Below the pieces are notes generated by a model that was given only the letters and a program-made list of their open reading frames with translations, was not told the origin of the DNA and did not search any database. Made by a program: the position numbers and the translations under genes. Below are positions 55,053 to 63,784 of a stretch of DNA of 64,000 bases, one piece after another (positions within the stretch are counted from its first letter, which is position 1; every line of letters begins with the position of its first letter). The DNA comes from BJGV01 sp964013575 (GTDB taxonomy: Bacteria > Pseudomonadota > Gammaproteobacteria > Burkholderiales > Nitrosomonadaceae), in assembly GCA_964013575.1 (NCBI GenBank), contig CAXGWP010000001.1, positions 1-64,000 of the forward strand, read 5' to 3'.

Positions 55053-55526
55053 ATGAAACGTCCAATTACACAATTTAGCCATGATGATATTGGAGATTGG
55101 GTTGCCACCTTAAGCTGCGGTCATCTACAGCATGTGCGACATAACCCACCATTTATAAATCGACCATGGATAACAACAAATGAAGGCCGTAGAAATAAAA
55201 TTGGGCAAGTACTTAATTGTGTACTATGCGACAGATCTGAACTTCCAAAGAATTTTATACCCTACAAAAAAACACCTATTTTTACAGAAAAATCCCTACC
55301 ATCCAAGCTAAAAAATGATCATTCAACAAAAATGGGGGTCTGGGGGAAAATTTTTGTTATAGAAGGGAAGCTTCAATATCGTATTAAAATACTAGGAACA
55401 AATACTGAATTATCTCCTAATACAGTAGGAATTATTCTACCAGAGGTGCTACATAGTGTAGCTACTCTAGATACAGTAAAATTTTATATAGAATTTTATA
55501 AAGAACCTAATCTTCTTAGTAAGTGA
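55053..55526 (+). CDS. DUF3565 + DUF1971 (TehB-like cupin) fusion protein
   Basis: 157 residues made of two parts. Residues 1-64 match DUF3565: ITQFSHDDIGDWVATLSCGH, QHVRHNPPF, RPWITTNEGRR and CVLCDRS; the CGH and C-x-x-C cysteines look like a metal site. Residues about 70-155 match DUF1971, the small beta-barrel found alone or in tellurite-resistance TehB proteins: KTPIFTEKSLPSKL, HSTKMGVWGKIFVIEGKL and VLHSV. The function of neither half is settled. No partner genes are nearby; convergent with dapB. Confidence 0.75.
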   Translation: MKRPITQFSHDDIGDWVATLSCGHLQHVRHNPPFINRPWITTNEGRRNKIGQVLNCVLCDRSELPKNFIPYKKTPIFTEKSLPSKLKNDHSTKMGVWGKIFVIEGKLQYRIKILGTNTELSPNTVGIILPEVLHSVATLDTVKFYIEFYKEPNLLSK

Positions 55527-55643
55527 CGGCTCTAAAAATACCAACAATTACCTTTCCCCAAAATTTAATTTCAGGACTATCAGGAATTCTTGGTACGAAT
55601 ATCCTAAAATTTTTTTCTATTATTTGGAATAGGTATCAAATAT

Positions 55644-56450
55644 TTATTGTAATCCAAGGACATCTTGCATATCAAATATACCCTTATCCTTATCTGCTAA
55701 AAAATGGGATGCGCGTAAAGCACCATTAGTGAATGTTGCACGACTACTAGCTTTATGAGAAATTTCAATCCTCTCTCCTGTTCCTATAAACATTGCCGTA
55801 TGGTCGCCAACTATATCACCACCTCGTATAGTAGAAAATCCAATAGAGCTAGAGGAACGCTCACCTGTGTTTCCTTCTCGCCCATATACTGCAATTTCTG
55901 ATAGATTATTTTCAGTTGCTTTAGCCACTATTTCACCCATATGTAACGCTGTACCAGATGGAGCATCTACTTTATGACGATGATGAGCTTCAATAATTTC
56001 AGTATCATAGCCTTCTCCTAACGCTTTAGCTGCTATATCTAAAAGTTTAAAAGTAATATTTACCCCTACACTCATATTGGGTGCAACTACAAGCGCAATA
56101 TCGTTTGATGCTTCTTTAAGCATATTTTTTTGTTCTACAGAGAAACCTGTCGTACCAATCACCATTTTAATCCCCTTAGCACGACAAACAGCAAGATGTC
56201 GAATCGTTCCTTCTGGCTGAGTAAAGTCAATCAAAATATCAGACCCTAAAAGCGCAGTAGAAAAATCATCAGTAATAATGACATTGCTGGGTATACCGGT
56301 CAGTGTGCCCACATTTTTTGTAAGATAAGGACTTCCCTCCTTTTCTAAGGCCACCTGAAGATGCAGGCTTGAATCCTTCAAAACAGCAGCCAATAGTGCT
56401 TGTCCCATTCGGCCAGAGCTGCCGGCCACTGCAATATTTAATTTTGACAT
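55644..56450 (-). CDS. dapB: 4-hydroxy-tetrahydrodipicolinate reductase
   Basis: Lysine and meso-diaminopimelate synthesis. 268 residues: NIAVAGSSGRMGQALLAAV (nucleotide loop), DFTQPEGT, VIGTTGFS, VAPNMSVGVN, the substrate site EAHHRHKVDAPSGTALHMG and RGGDIVGDHT. Complete. It follows bamE on the same strand, 53 bases away, as in other Betaproteobacteria. Confidence 0.97.
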   Translation of the reverse strand: MSKLNIAVAGSSGRMGQALLAAVLKDSSLHLQVALEKEGSPYLTKNVGTLTGIPSNVIITDDFSTALLGSDILIDFTQPEGTIRHLAVCRAKGIKMVIGTTGFSVEQKNMLKEASNDIALVVAPNMSVGVNITFKLLDIAAKALGEGYDTEIIEAHHRHKVDAPSGTALHMGEIVAKATENNLSEIAVYGREGNTGERSSSSIGFSTIRGGDIVGDHTAMFIGTGERIEISHKASSRATFTNGALRASHFLADKDKGIFDMQDVLGLQ

Positions 56451-56503
56451 TTATATACTCACAAAGTTATTTATGGTTTTCCTTAAAATTATTTATCATT
56501 CTA

Positions 56504-57046
56504 TTAATCTGCTTCTATACCATCTGAAATACCAGGTGGAGGCGGAGGTAACTCTAGCTCAGAATCAGTCACAACCTTACCTTGTGACGGTATTTTATCC
56601 TCATCTATAGCAACGATAGCAGAATCCTCATGCTGTTCAATAGAGGGAGCTAAGTCTGGTATCGATTCTGAGCTTTTCTCTTCACTAATACTACGTTTAG
56701 ATGAAATAGAAGTAATAGGACTTACAAAATCACCAGTTGTCCTTATAAGCTTGTCATTTTCAAAAAAGACTGTTAACTTATACTCATCAACTAAAATGCC
56801 ATCCTGTTCAAGGCGATAAACATAGTCCCACCGATCATCATGAAATATATCATCAATTAATGCTGAACCAAGCACAAAACGAACTTGAGATCTAGTCATG
56901 CCAAGCTTTAATTTATCAACCATTTCCTGGGTTATAACATTCCCTTGTTGTACATCAATCTTATAAAGCACAGACGGCACTGATGGGAGAAATGAACACC
57001 CAGTTATAAACAATAAAACAAGTAGTATAAGTTTTTTTACACGCAT
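56504..57046 (-). CDS. bamE: outer membrane assembly lipoprotein BamE
   Basis: Lipoprotein of the BAM complex that inserts outer-membrane proteins. I start it at the ATG at 57044-57046 (MRVKKLILLVLLFITGC); the frame opens seven codons further to a TTG only. Lipobox FITGC with Cys about residue 17. The SmpA/OmlA core is clear: VDKLKLGMTRSQVRFVLG, DDRWDYVYRLE and LTVFFENDKL. An acidic, Ser/Pro-rich tail after residue 115 (ending ELPPPPPGISDG) is longer than in E. coli. Divergent from fur. Confidence 0.93.
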   Translation of the reverse strand: MRVKKLILLVLLFITGCSFLPSVPSVLYKIDVQQGNVITQEMVDKLKLGMTRSQVRFVLGSALIDDIFHDDRWDYVYRLEQDGILVDEYKLTVFFENDKLIRTTGDFVSPITSISSKRSISEEKSSESIPDLAPSIEQHEDSAIVAIDEDKIPSQGKVVTDSELELPPPPPGISDGIEAD

Positions 57047-57120
57047 TACGGTAACATATGTTTTCAAAGCAGATTTAGCATTATATGATACAGTAATTAC
57101 TTTGCTGGACGGATATAACT

Positions 57121-57549
57121 ATGAGCAAGCAAAACGATCTTAAAACTATGGGCCTAAAGGCTACTTTACCACGATTAAGAATATTAAGTTTATTTGAGAA
57201 TAGTGTAGTACAACATTTATCAGCTGAAGATGTATATCGTTCTTTAATAAATGAAGGAGAAGATATCGGGCTTGCTACTGTTTATCGAGTTCTAACCCAG
57301 TTTGAACAGGCTGGAGTTTTAAAACGCCACCACTTTGAAAGTGGAAAGGCTGTTTTTGAGCTTAATCGTAGTGACCATCATGATCATTTTGTATGTATAA
57401 AGTGTGGGTATGTTGGTGAATTCTATGATGAAGAGATTGAAAATCGTCAAATTAAAATTGCTAAAGATAGGGGGTTTGTCATTAGGGATCATTCGCTAAC
57501 TCTTTATGTTGAATGTGTAAACCCGTCATGTGAAGAACGAAAATCATAA
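57121..57549 (+). CDS. fur: ferric uptake regulator Fur
   Basis: Iron-sensing repressor, 142 residues. The winged helix occupies the N-terminal half (KATLPRLRILSLFE, LATVYRVLTQFEQAGVLKRH). Metal sites are seen in DHHDHFVCIKCGYVGEF (His cluster and a CxxC) and the second CVNPSCEER near the end. Typical length. Divergent from bamE, a common pairing. Own promoter likely in the 75-base gap. Confidence 0.97.
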   Translation: MSKQNDLKTMGLKATLPRLRILSLFENSVVQHLSAEDVYRSLINEGEDIGLATVYRVLTQFEQAGVLKRHHFESGKAVFELNRSDHHDHFVCIKCGYVGEFYDEEIENRQIKIAKDRGFVIRDHSLTLYVECVNPSCEERKS

Positions 57550-57654
57550 AAAATAAAATTTTGCAATGGAGCCCATATTGATCAAAGATTTTGTTAGCTA
57601 CAAACAAATTATTTCAGAATTTTCAATAATTTTTTATACTTAGGTGTATTATCT

Positions 57655-58905
57655 GTGCCTTCTTCCTATGAATTATTTATTGGCCTCCGTTATACACGTG
57701 CTGAACGTCGCAATCATTACATATCATTTATCTCATTAATCTCTCTTCTAGGCATAACACTCGGCATGACCGCCTTAATCACAGTAATGTCTGTTATGAA
57801 TGGGTTCCAGGAGGAAATAAGAACACGTATCTTAGGTATTGCATCACATATTCAAATCAGTGGAGTGAATGAGAAATTAACTAATTGGCAGGATGTAGCA
57901 AATGCGGCAGTTAAGCACCCCCAAGTAGAGGCTACAGCCCCATATATTAGTGCACAAGGCATGGTTTCTTTTAATCAAATTGTTCGTGGTGTGCTAGTAC
58001 GAGGTGTCCTGCCAAATATGGAAGATAAAGTTGCTAATTTCTCCCAAATGATGATTAGAGGAAGTTTAAATGATCTTACACCTGGTGAGTTTGGTATAGT
58101 AGTTGGTGCTGAATTGGCGCAATCCTTAGGTGCATCTATGGGAGATAAAATTGTATTAATATCCCCAAAAGGACAAATTACACCAGTAGGAATATTACCA
58201 CGAATTAAACAATTCACTATTACAGGAATTTTTAAAGCTGGGCACTTTGAATATGACTCAACATTAGCACTAATTCATATAGCAGATGCACAAAAACTTT
58301 ATCAAATGGGAAATACTCAGGTATCAGGTGTCAGGCTTAAATTACAGGACTTATTTCAATCAAAAAGTGTAGTTCAGGATCTAGCTCCAATGATGCCTAC
58401 TGTCACATTAATTAATGATTGGACAAGTCAACATGCAAATTATTTTCGTGCAATTCAAATTGAAAAACGAATGCTTTCTCTAATTCTTGCATTACTCATT
58501 CTAGTAGCTGCTTTTAACATTGTTTCAACTTTAGTAATGGCCGTAACAGATAAAAAACCCGATATTGCAATCCTCCGAACTCTAGGTGCCAGCCCAAAAA
58601 ATATTATGTATATTTTTATTATCCAAGGAACCCTAATTGGGGCTCTTGGTACGGCCTTAGGTATAATAGGGGGAGTCTTGCTAGCATATAATATAGACTC
58701 AGTTATAGCATTTATTGAACATCTATTTACTGTTCAATTCTTATCCCGTGAAGTTTATTATATAAATGAAGTTCCTTCAGACCCTCATTTTATAGATATT
58801 ATAACTGTTGCTACCTTATCATTTGGATTAAGCATTTTAGCAACAATATATCCTAGCTATCGCGCATCAAAAATTAATCCTGCAGAAGCACTAAGATATG
58901 AATAA
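57655..58905 (+). CDS. lolC: lipoprotein-releasing system permease LolC/E
   Basis: Inner-membrane part of the Lol ABC system that releases lipoproteins to LolA. 416 residues, GTG start. One transmembrane helix near 25-48, a large periplasmic domain, and three helices after about 270. Motifs: LRYTRAERRNHYISFISLIS, GITLGMTALITVMSVMNGF, and ILRTLGASPKNIM before the last helices. A single gene of this type suggests a LolC/LolE hybrid (often called LolF) rather than a C/E pair; no second permease is in the window. Overlaps lolD by eight bases. Confidence 0.93.
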   Translation: MPSSYELFIGLRYTRAERRNHYISFISLISLLGITLGMTALITVMSVMNGFQEEIRTRILGIASHIQISGVNEKLTNWQDVANAAVKHPQVEATAPYISAQGMVSFNQIVRGVLVRGVLPNMEDKVANFSQMMIRGSLNDLTPGEFGIVVGAELAQSLGASMGDKIVLISPKGQITPVGILPRIKQFTITGIFKAGHFEYDSTLALIHIADAQKLYQMGNTQVSGVRLKLQDLFQSKSVVQDLAPMMPTVTLINDWTSQHANYFRAIQIEKRMLSLILALLILVAAFNIVSTLVMAVTDKKPDIAILRTLGASPKNIMYIFIIQGTLIGALGTALGIIGGVLLAYNIDSVIAFIEHLFTVQFLSREVYYINEVPSDPHFIDIITVATLSFGLSILATIYPSYRASKINPAEALRYE

Positions 58906-59575
58906 AGAAATTATTTCCTGCAAGGGTTTATATAAAAGTTTTTTTCAAGCAAAACTGGAGGTACCTGTATTAATGGGGATAGATTTACATATTGAAAAAG
59001 GTGAATCACTCTCCATTATTGGCATATCAGGATCTGGGAAAAGTACATTATTACATCTTCTTGGTGGACTAGATACACCTACTAACGGAGAGATTAAAAT
59101 TATGGGTCAAAATATTACCACCATAAACGAAGAAAAAAGATGCCAACTTAGAAACCAAGAACTTGGTTTCATTTATCAATTTCATCATTTACTACCAGAA
59201 TTTAGCGCACTAGAAAATGTTGCTATGCCATTACTAATCAGAAAGATAAGTAGCAAAGAATCCTATGCCCAAGCAAAAGATATGCTAAACCAAGTTGGCC
59301 TAAGTCACCGTATTTCACACACACCAGGAGAGCTTTCAGGAGGAGAACGCCAACGTGCAGCAATTGCTCGTGCACTAGTTACTAAACCTTCATGCATACT
59401 TGCTGATGAACCAACTGGCAATCTTGATCGGCATACTGCTGAAGAAGTCTTTCAATTAATGCTAGATCTCAACCATAATGCCGGTGCAGGCCTTATTATT
59501 GTCACTCATGATCCAATACTATCTAAACAGACTGAACGCACACTACAATTAGTTGATGGTATCCTCACAGAATAA
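58898..59575 (+). CDS. lolD: lipoprotein-releasing system ATPase LolD
   Basis: ABC ATPase that powers LolC/E. 225 residues: Walker A IIGISGSGKSTLLHLLGGLD, Q-loop FIYQFHHLLPEF, signature LSGGERQRAAIARAL, Walker B CILADEPTGNLD, and the H-loop VTHDP. FHHLLPEFSALENVAMP is typical of LolD. Overlaps lolC by eight bases. The known substrates in the window are the bamE and VWA-OmpA lipoproteins. Confidence 0.96.
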   Translation: MNKEIISCKGLYKSFFQAKLEVPVLMGIDLHIEKGESLSIIGISGSGKSTLLHLLGGLDTPTNGEIKIMGQNITTINEEKRCQLRNQELGFIYQFHHLLPEFSALENVAMPLLIRKISSKESYAQAKDMLNQVGLSHRISHTPGELSGGERQRAAIARALVTKPSCILADEPTGNLDRHTAEEVFQLMLDLNHNAGAGLIIVTHDPILSKQTERTLQLVDGILTE

Positions 59576-59705
59576 AAAAATTTTTAAGGAAAGAAAATTT
59601 CTTATAGAAATATAGTACCCATTAACTAATGGTTATTTGTAATAACTTATTAGGCAATTCTCCTCCTAAATACCTATGAATTTCCTATAATATATATAAA
59701 ACGAA

Positions 59706-60308
59706 TTATGAGTTTAGGCTCTGCCATAAATACCAAGTTGCTACAGAACGCCATGGCTTCCAATTATCAGAAATTTCATATATCTCATTTTTATTTAGGG
59801 ATTTATTATCGTTATAATGCATATTCATTGCGCGCTTTAAACCATAATCATTCACTGGAAAAACATTAGGTCGTAACATATAAAAAATCAGAAACATTTC
59901 AGCAGTCCAACGTCCAACTCCTTTCACTTGTACCAGTTCCGAAATAATGACTTCATCATCCATTTTAGACCAGACTACTTCATTAAAATTATTGTTTATA
60001 AAATATGAGGAGAGATCCCTTATATAATCTATCTTCCTCTGTGATAAGCCACAATTCTTTAATGCACTATTCTCGAAGTTAAAAATATTATCTGCCCTTA
60101 TTTGCGACACATTATTAATTAATTTATTCCAGATATTTTCTGCCGCCTTTATAGAAATCTGTTGTCCAATAATGGAACGTACTAATGTAGAAAATGCATC
60201 ATCATTAGAACGGTGCATTTTCCTATTCGACCCTAATATGAGTTTATGCATTATTTGATCTTTTTTAATAAGATCTTCAGTTGCTTGCTTCCAATAATTA
60301 GGGGTCAC
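59706..60308 (-). CDS. DNA-3-methyladenine glycosylase (HhH-GPD, AlkA-type)
   Basis: Base-excision repair enzyme for alkylated purines. 200 residues. SIIGQQISIKAAENIW lies near the N-terminus. The helix-hairpin-helix plus GPD motif is VKGVGRWTAEMFLIF (128-142) then FPVNDYGLKRA, with catalytic Asp154. LWQSL at the end matches the family. Single-domain form without the AlkA N-terminal beta domain. Convergent with lolD. Confidence 0.9.
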   Translation of the reverse strand: MTPNYWKQATEDLIKKDQIMHKLILGSNRKMHRSNDDAFSTLVRSIIGQQISIKAAENIWNKLINNVSQIRADNIFNFENSALKNCGLSQRKIDYIRDLSSYFINNNFNEVVWSKMDDEVIISELVQVKGVGRWTAEMFLIFYMLRPNVFPVNDYGLKRAMNMHYNDNKSLNKNEIYEISDNWKPWRSVATWYLWQSLNS

Positions 60309-60472
60309 AATATTTATATTACTTCTATTAAAAACTTAAACATTAATAAACTTCTTGCTAACAGATGCGTAATTAATACTATTTAAAATAGCAAACAATA
60401 AAATTAATACCTCTGTATATTACTATTAATTAAAATATTAGATATTCTGACAGCAGTTATCTTTTACCTATG

Positions 60473-61930
60473 TTACATAAGTATCACATCATACTGCTCC
60501 TGCCCATAAGTAGTTTCAATTTGCAAACTAATAGGCTTCTCAATAAAATCACCCAATTGAGTTAAATTTTCAGATTCTTCGTCAAGAAATAAATCAATCA
60601 CCTGTTGCGATGCAATGATACGGAATTCTTGGGCATCAAATTGTCGAGACTCTCTCAACAATTCACGTAGAATTTCATAACATACTGTTTGTGCTGTTCT
60701 AAGCTCACCACGTCCCTGACAAACTGAACAAGATTCACATAGAACATGCGCCAAACTCTCCCTAGTTCTCTTCCTTGTCATTTCTACAAGACCTAATTCT
60801 GTAAAACCATCGACAGTCATTCTTGTCTTATCCTTCAATAGCGATTTTTTAAATTCTGCAAGAACAGAACTTTTATGTTCCTCATTTTCCATATCAATGA
60901 AATCAATAATAATTATCCCACCTAAGTTTCGTAGGCGTAGCTGTCGTGCAATTATTTGTGCCGCTTCTAAGTTAGTTTTAAAAATAGTATCATCAAAATT
61001 TCTTATTCCAACAAAACCACCTGTATTCACATCAATAGTGTTCAATGCTTCTGTCTGATCAAATATTAGATATCCTCCTGACTTTAAATTTACCCTTCTT
61101 GCTAAAGATCTTTCAATTTCATCTTCTACTCTATTCAAATCGAATAATGGCCTCTCACCAACGTAATGCTCCAACCTTCCTTTTATATTTGCCATATATT
61201 CATTAGCGAATGAATCCATTTTCTGAAATGTTTCACGGGAATCTACTAAAATACGAGTCGTATCATCGGTAACAAAATCACGTAATGCTCTGAAACTTAA
61301 ATTTAGATCCTGATATAGAAGCGCTGCCGAATGGGAAACCAAGAATTTCTCCTGAATATTTAACCATCTCTTACCAAGATACTTTATATCTGTTTGCAAG
61401 TCTTGCTCACTTGCAGTCTCCGCCATAGTACGAATTATGTACCCACCTTTTTCATCAGATGAAAGTATTTGTTGTACTTTCTCCTTAAGTAATGCACGCT
61501 CATCTTCATCTTCAATGCGTTGAGAAATACCAATATTTGACTCTTGTGGAAGATATACTAACATCCTTCCAGCAATACTAATCTGGGTAGATAACCGAGC
61601 ACCTTTAGTACTAATTTGGTCCTTAATAACTTGAACCAGAATACTATCACCCTCATGTAATAATTCCTCTATAGGCTTATCTATAGGCGCCCCACTATTC
61701 CTTTCTCTCCAGATATCTACCACGTGCAAAAAAGCCGCCCGATCAAGCCCTATATCAATAAAGGCAGACTGCATCCCAGGCAGCACCCGACTGACACGCC
61801 CATGATAAATATTTCCCACCTTTCCAAGACTACTAGCACGCTCAATATGCAATTCTTGAACTGACCCCTGCTCTATCACAGCAACACGAGTCTCTTGTGG
61901 AGTTATATTTACAAGGATCTCTTTACTCAT
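60473..61930 (-). CDS. rng: ribonuclease G
   Basis: Single-strand endoribonuclease that matures the 16S rRNA 5' end and decays some mRNAs. 485 residues: S1 domain (NIYHGRVSRVLPGMQSAFID), the 5'-sensor region around LVSHSAALLYQDL, catalytic Asp residues in IDVNTGGFVG and IIIDFIDMENEEH, and a zinc-link with CESCSVCQGRG. No long C-terminal scaffold, so RNase G, not RNase E. In many Betaproteobacteria maf lies between rlmH and rng; here only a 209-base gene-free gap. Confidence 0.95.
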   Translation of the reverse strand: MSKEILVNITPQETRVAVIEQGSVQELHIERASSLGKVGNIYHGRVSRVLPGMQSAFIDIGLDRAAFLHVVDIWRERNSGAPIDKPIEELLHEGDSILVQVIKDQISTKGARLSTQISIAGRMLVYLPQESNIGISQRIEDEDERALLKEKVQQILSSDEKGGYIIRTMAETASEQDLQTDIKYLGKRWLNIQEKFLVSHSAALLYQDLNLSFRALRDFVTDDTTRILVDSRETFQKMDSFANEYMANIKGRLEHYVGERPLFDLNRVEDEIERSLARRVNLKSGGYLIFDQTEALNTIDVNTGGFVGIRNFDDTIFKTNLEAAQIIARQLRLRNLGGIIIIDFIDMENEEHKSSVLAEFKKSLLKDKTRMTVDGFTELGLVEMTRKRTRESLAHVLCESCSVCQGRGELRTAQTVCYEILRELLRESRQFDAQEFRIIASQQVIDLFLDEESENLTQLGDFIEKPISLQIETTYGQEQYDVILM

Positions 61931-62139
61931 GCAAATGTAATAATATAATTAGTGTTTTTTAATTTTATAACAAACAGCTTATTCTTAAAATTTATAGATC
62001 TGAAAAATATTCTATTTAAATACTATTATAGTTTCAGCTAATAAAATAAATTGGTTCAACTAGCTTATTAACCAGATACATTCCACCTATTATTCCACAT
62101 AAAAATATAAATAAACCTAGATCCTATTTTCTCCGTGTT

Positions 62140-62610
62140 TCATTTCCGATGATATGGATGTTGCTTAATAAATGATATGGCGCGATACAGCTGCTCAGCA
62201 AGCATTACACGTACCAAACCATGCGGCAAAGTCAATTTAGATAGCGCTAGAATCTCATCTGCAGAATCTTTAATTATAGGATCCAACCCATCAGCTCCAC
62301 CAATAATAAAAGCAGTATCCCCTCCATCCATCATCCATCTAGAAATAGATTTAGCTAATTTCTCTGTACTACACTGCCTACCTCGCTCATCTAAAGCAAC
62401 TATACGACACTTAGGTGGAAGAACTGCTTTAATACGAACAGCTTCTCTATAACGTAGTTGACTAATTTTCTTACTTTTACTCCGCTTCTCTGACTTAATT
62501 TTTATTAATTCTATTACCACATCTTGCGACATACGCATTGCATAATTTGCAAAACCATTATTAACCCATTCTGGCATTTTTTTGCCTACTGCCAAAATAA
62601 AAAATTTCAT
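62140..62610 (-). CDS. rlmH: 23S rRNA (pseudouridine-1915-N3)-methyltransferase
   Basis: SPOUT enzyme that methylates pseudouridine 1915 in helix 69. 156 residues: MKFFILAVGKKMPEWV, FIIGGADGLDP (knotted SAM site), LPHGLVRVMLAEQLYRA and the HPYHRK end, nearly invariant in RlmH. Eighteen bases after rsfS, in the usual nadD-rsfS-rlmH order. Confidence 0.97.
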   Translation of the reverse strand: MKFFILAVGKKMPEWVNNGFANYAMRMSQDVVIELIKIKSEKRSKSKKISQLRYREAVRIKAVLPPKCRIVALDERGRQCSTEKLAKSISRWMMDGGDTAFIIGGADGLDPIIKDSADEILALSKLTLPHGLVRVMLAEQLYRAISFIKQHPYHRK

Positions 62611-62627
62611 AGTATAAAAACTTAAAA

Positions 62628-63029
62628 TTATTCGAATCTATTTGGTGTTAAAGTAGACTTATCCTTCGTTTTATTTTCAATTATTTCCTGCCCTACTACC
62701 CCTGTCTCTAGCTCACCCCATAGCCCTTCAAGATTGTAATGTATACGCATTGGTGGCAACATTATATGCACTACTATGCTACCCAAATCCACTAACACCC
62801 ATTCTCCAGAGTTTTCACCTTCTATACCATATACCATGCCCCCATATTCCTTTACTTTAGCATGTACATTACTTGCTATTGCTTTTGCCTGACGAGTAGA
62901 AATTGCACTTGCAATTATTACTCGCTCAAAGATAGTTGGCATTTTTACTACATCTAATACTTCAATATCACTTGCTTTAACATCCTCTAACGCAGAAATA
63001 ACAATTTTTATTAACTGATTAAGATCCAT
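62628..63029 (-). CDS. rsfS: ribosomal silencing factor RsfS
   Basis: Binds uL14 on the large subunit and blocks subunit joining when nutrients are low. 133 residues: SALEDVKASDIEVLDV, IIASAISTRQAKAIA, GIEGENSGEWVLVDLGSIVV and HIMLPPMRIHYNLEGLWG match the family. Three bases separate it from nadD; the two are translated from one message. Confidence 0.95.
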   Translation of the reverse strand: MDLNQLIKIVISALEDVKASDIEVLDVVKMPTIFERVIIASAISTRQAKAIASNVHAKVKEYGGMVYGIEGENSGEWVLVDLGSIVVHIMLPPMRIHYNLEGLWGELETGVVGQEIIENKTKDKSTLTPNRFE

Positions 63030-63032
63030 ATT

Positions 63033-63698
63033 CTATAAATATAATTTATTCTCTAAAATATAATTCATGGTCACATCTGGAATTAAGTGGCGCACACTCT
63101 TTCCAGCAGTAATTCTCTTACGAATACTAGTTGCTGAAATATCTAGCATAGTTTCCGATGAAACAAAGATCAACCCACTAGTATAATCTCTCATATAACT
63201 AGTATTAGTTACCCAGCGTCCAGAACACTCTTCTTTCAATTCTTTTGGCAACAAATCATTAATTGAAGTACTTATAAATCCTGGTCGAGTAGAAACTATA
63301 AAATGACACAGATTAAAGAATTCTTTCCATGAATCCCACTCTGAAAATTTTATAAAAGCATCAATACCTAATACAAAACACAGCCCGATTTCATCTCCAA
63401 ATTCCTGCTTAAATTCATAAATAGAGTCTATAGTAGAATTAATGCCATCACGATAAATTTCTCGCTTATCAAGAACAAAACTAGGATTACCCTGAATTGC
63501 CAAACGAACAGCTTCTGCCCTCTGTTGTGGTGATGCTATAGGAGTATTCCGTAATCTTGGTATGCCTGCAGGTACAAAATACATTTTTTGCAAACCAACA
63601 TTTCTAACAACCTCTTCAGCTACTCTTAAATGACCAAAATGTATAGGGTCAAATGTCCCTCCAAAAATCCCAACAAGAATAGACTTAGACTTAAGCAT
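63033..63698 (-). CDS. nadD: nicotinate-nucleotide adenylyltransferase
   Basis: Makes deamido-NAD from nicotinate mononucleotide and ATP. 221 residues: the nucleotide-binding GIFGGTFDPIHFGHLRVAEE (HxGH loop), FVLGIDAFIKFSEWDSWKE, and the late ISATSIRKRI motif that binds the triphosphate. Complete. First gene of nadD-rsfS-rlmH. About 85 bases from the aceF stop. Confidence 0.96.
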   Translation of the reverse strand: MLKSKSILVGIFGGTFDPIHFGHLRVAEEVVRNVGLQKMYFVPAGIPRLRNTPIASPQQRAEAVRLAIQGNPSFVLDKREIYRDGINSTIDSIYEFKQEFGDEIGLCFVLGIDAFIKFSEWDSWKEFFNLCHFIVSTRPGFISTSINDLLPKELKEECSGRWVTNTSYMRDYTSGLIFVSSETMLDISATSIRKRITAGKSVRHLIPDVTMNYILENKLYL

Positions 63699-63784
63699 TA
63701 TTTCTTAAATTAAAATAATTAAAAATTTGCAGACAGAATTATCTGAAATTTAGACTCTACTAAACTCCATAATATACTGTGTTA

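Noticed and set aside
55523..55729. 68-codon GTG-started frame after the DUF3565-DUF1971 gene
   Set aside because: It runs into the 3' end of dapB on the other strand, has no recognised domain and no ribosome site; more likely chance.
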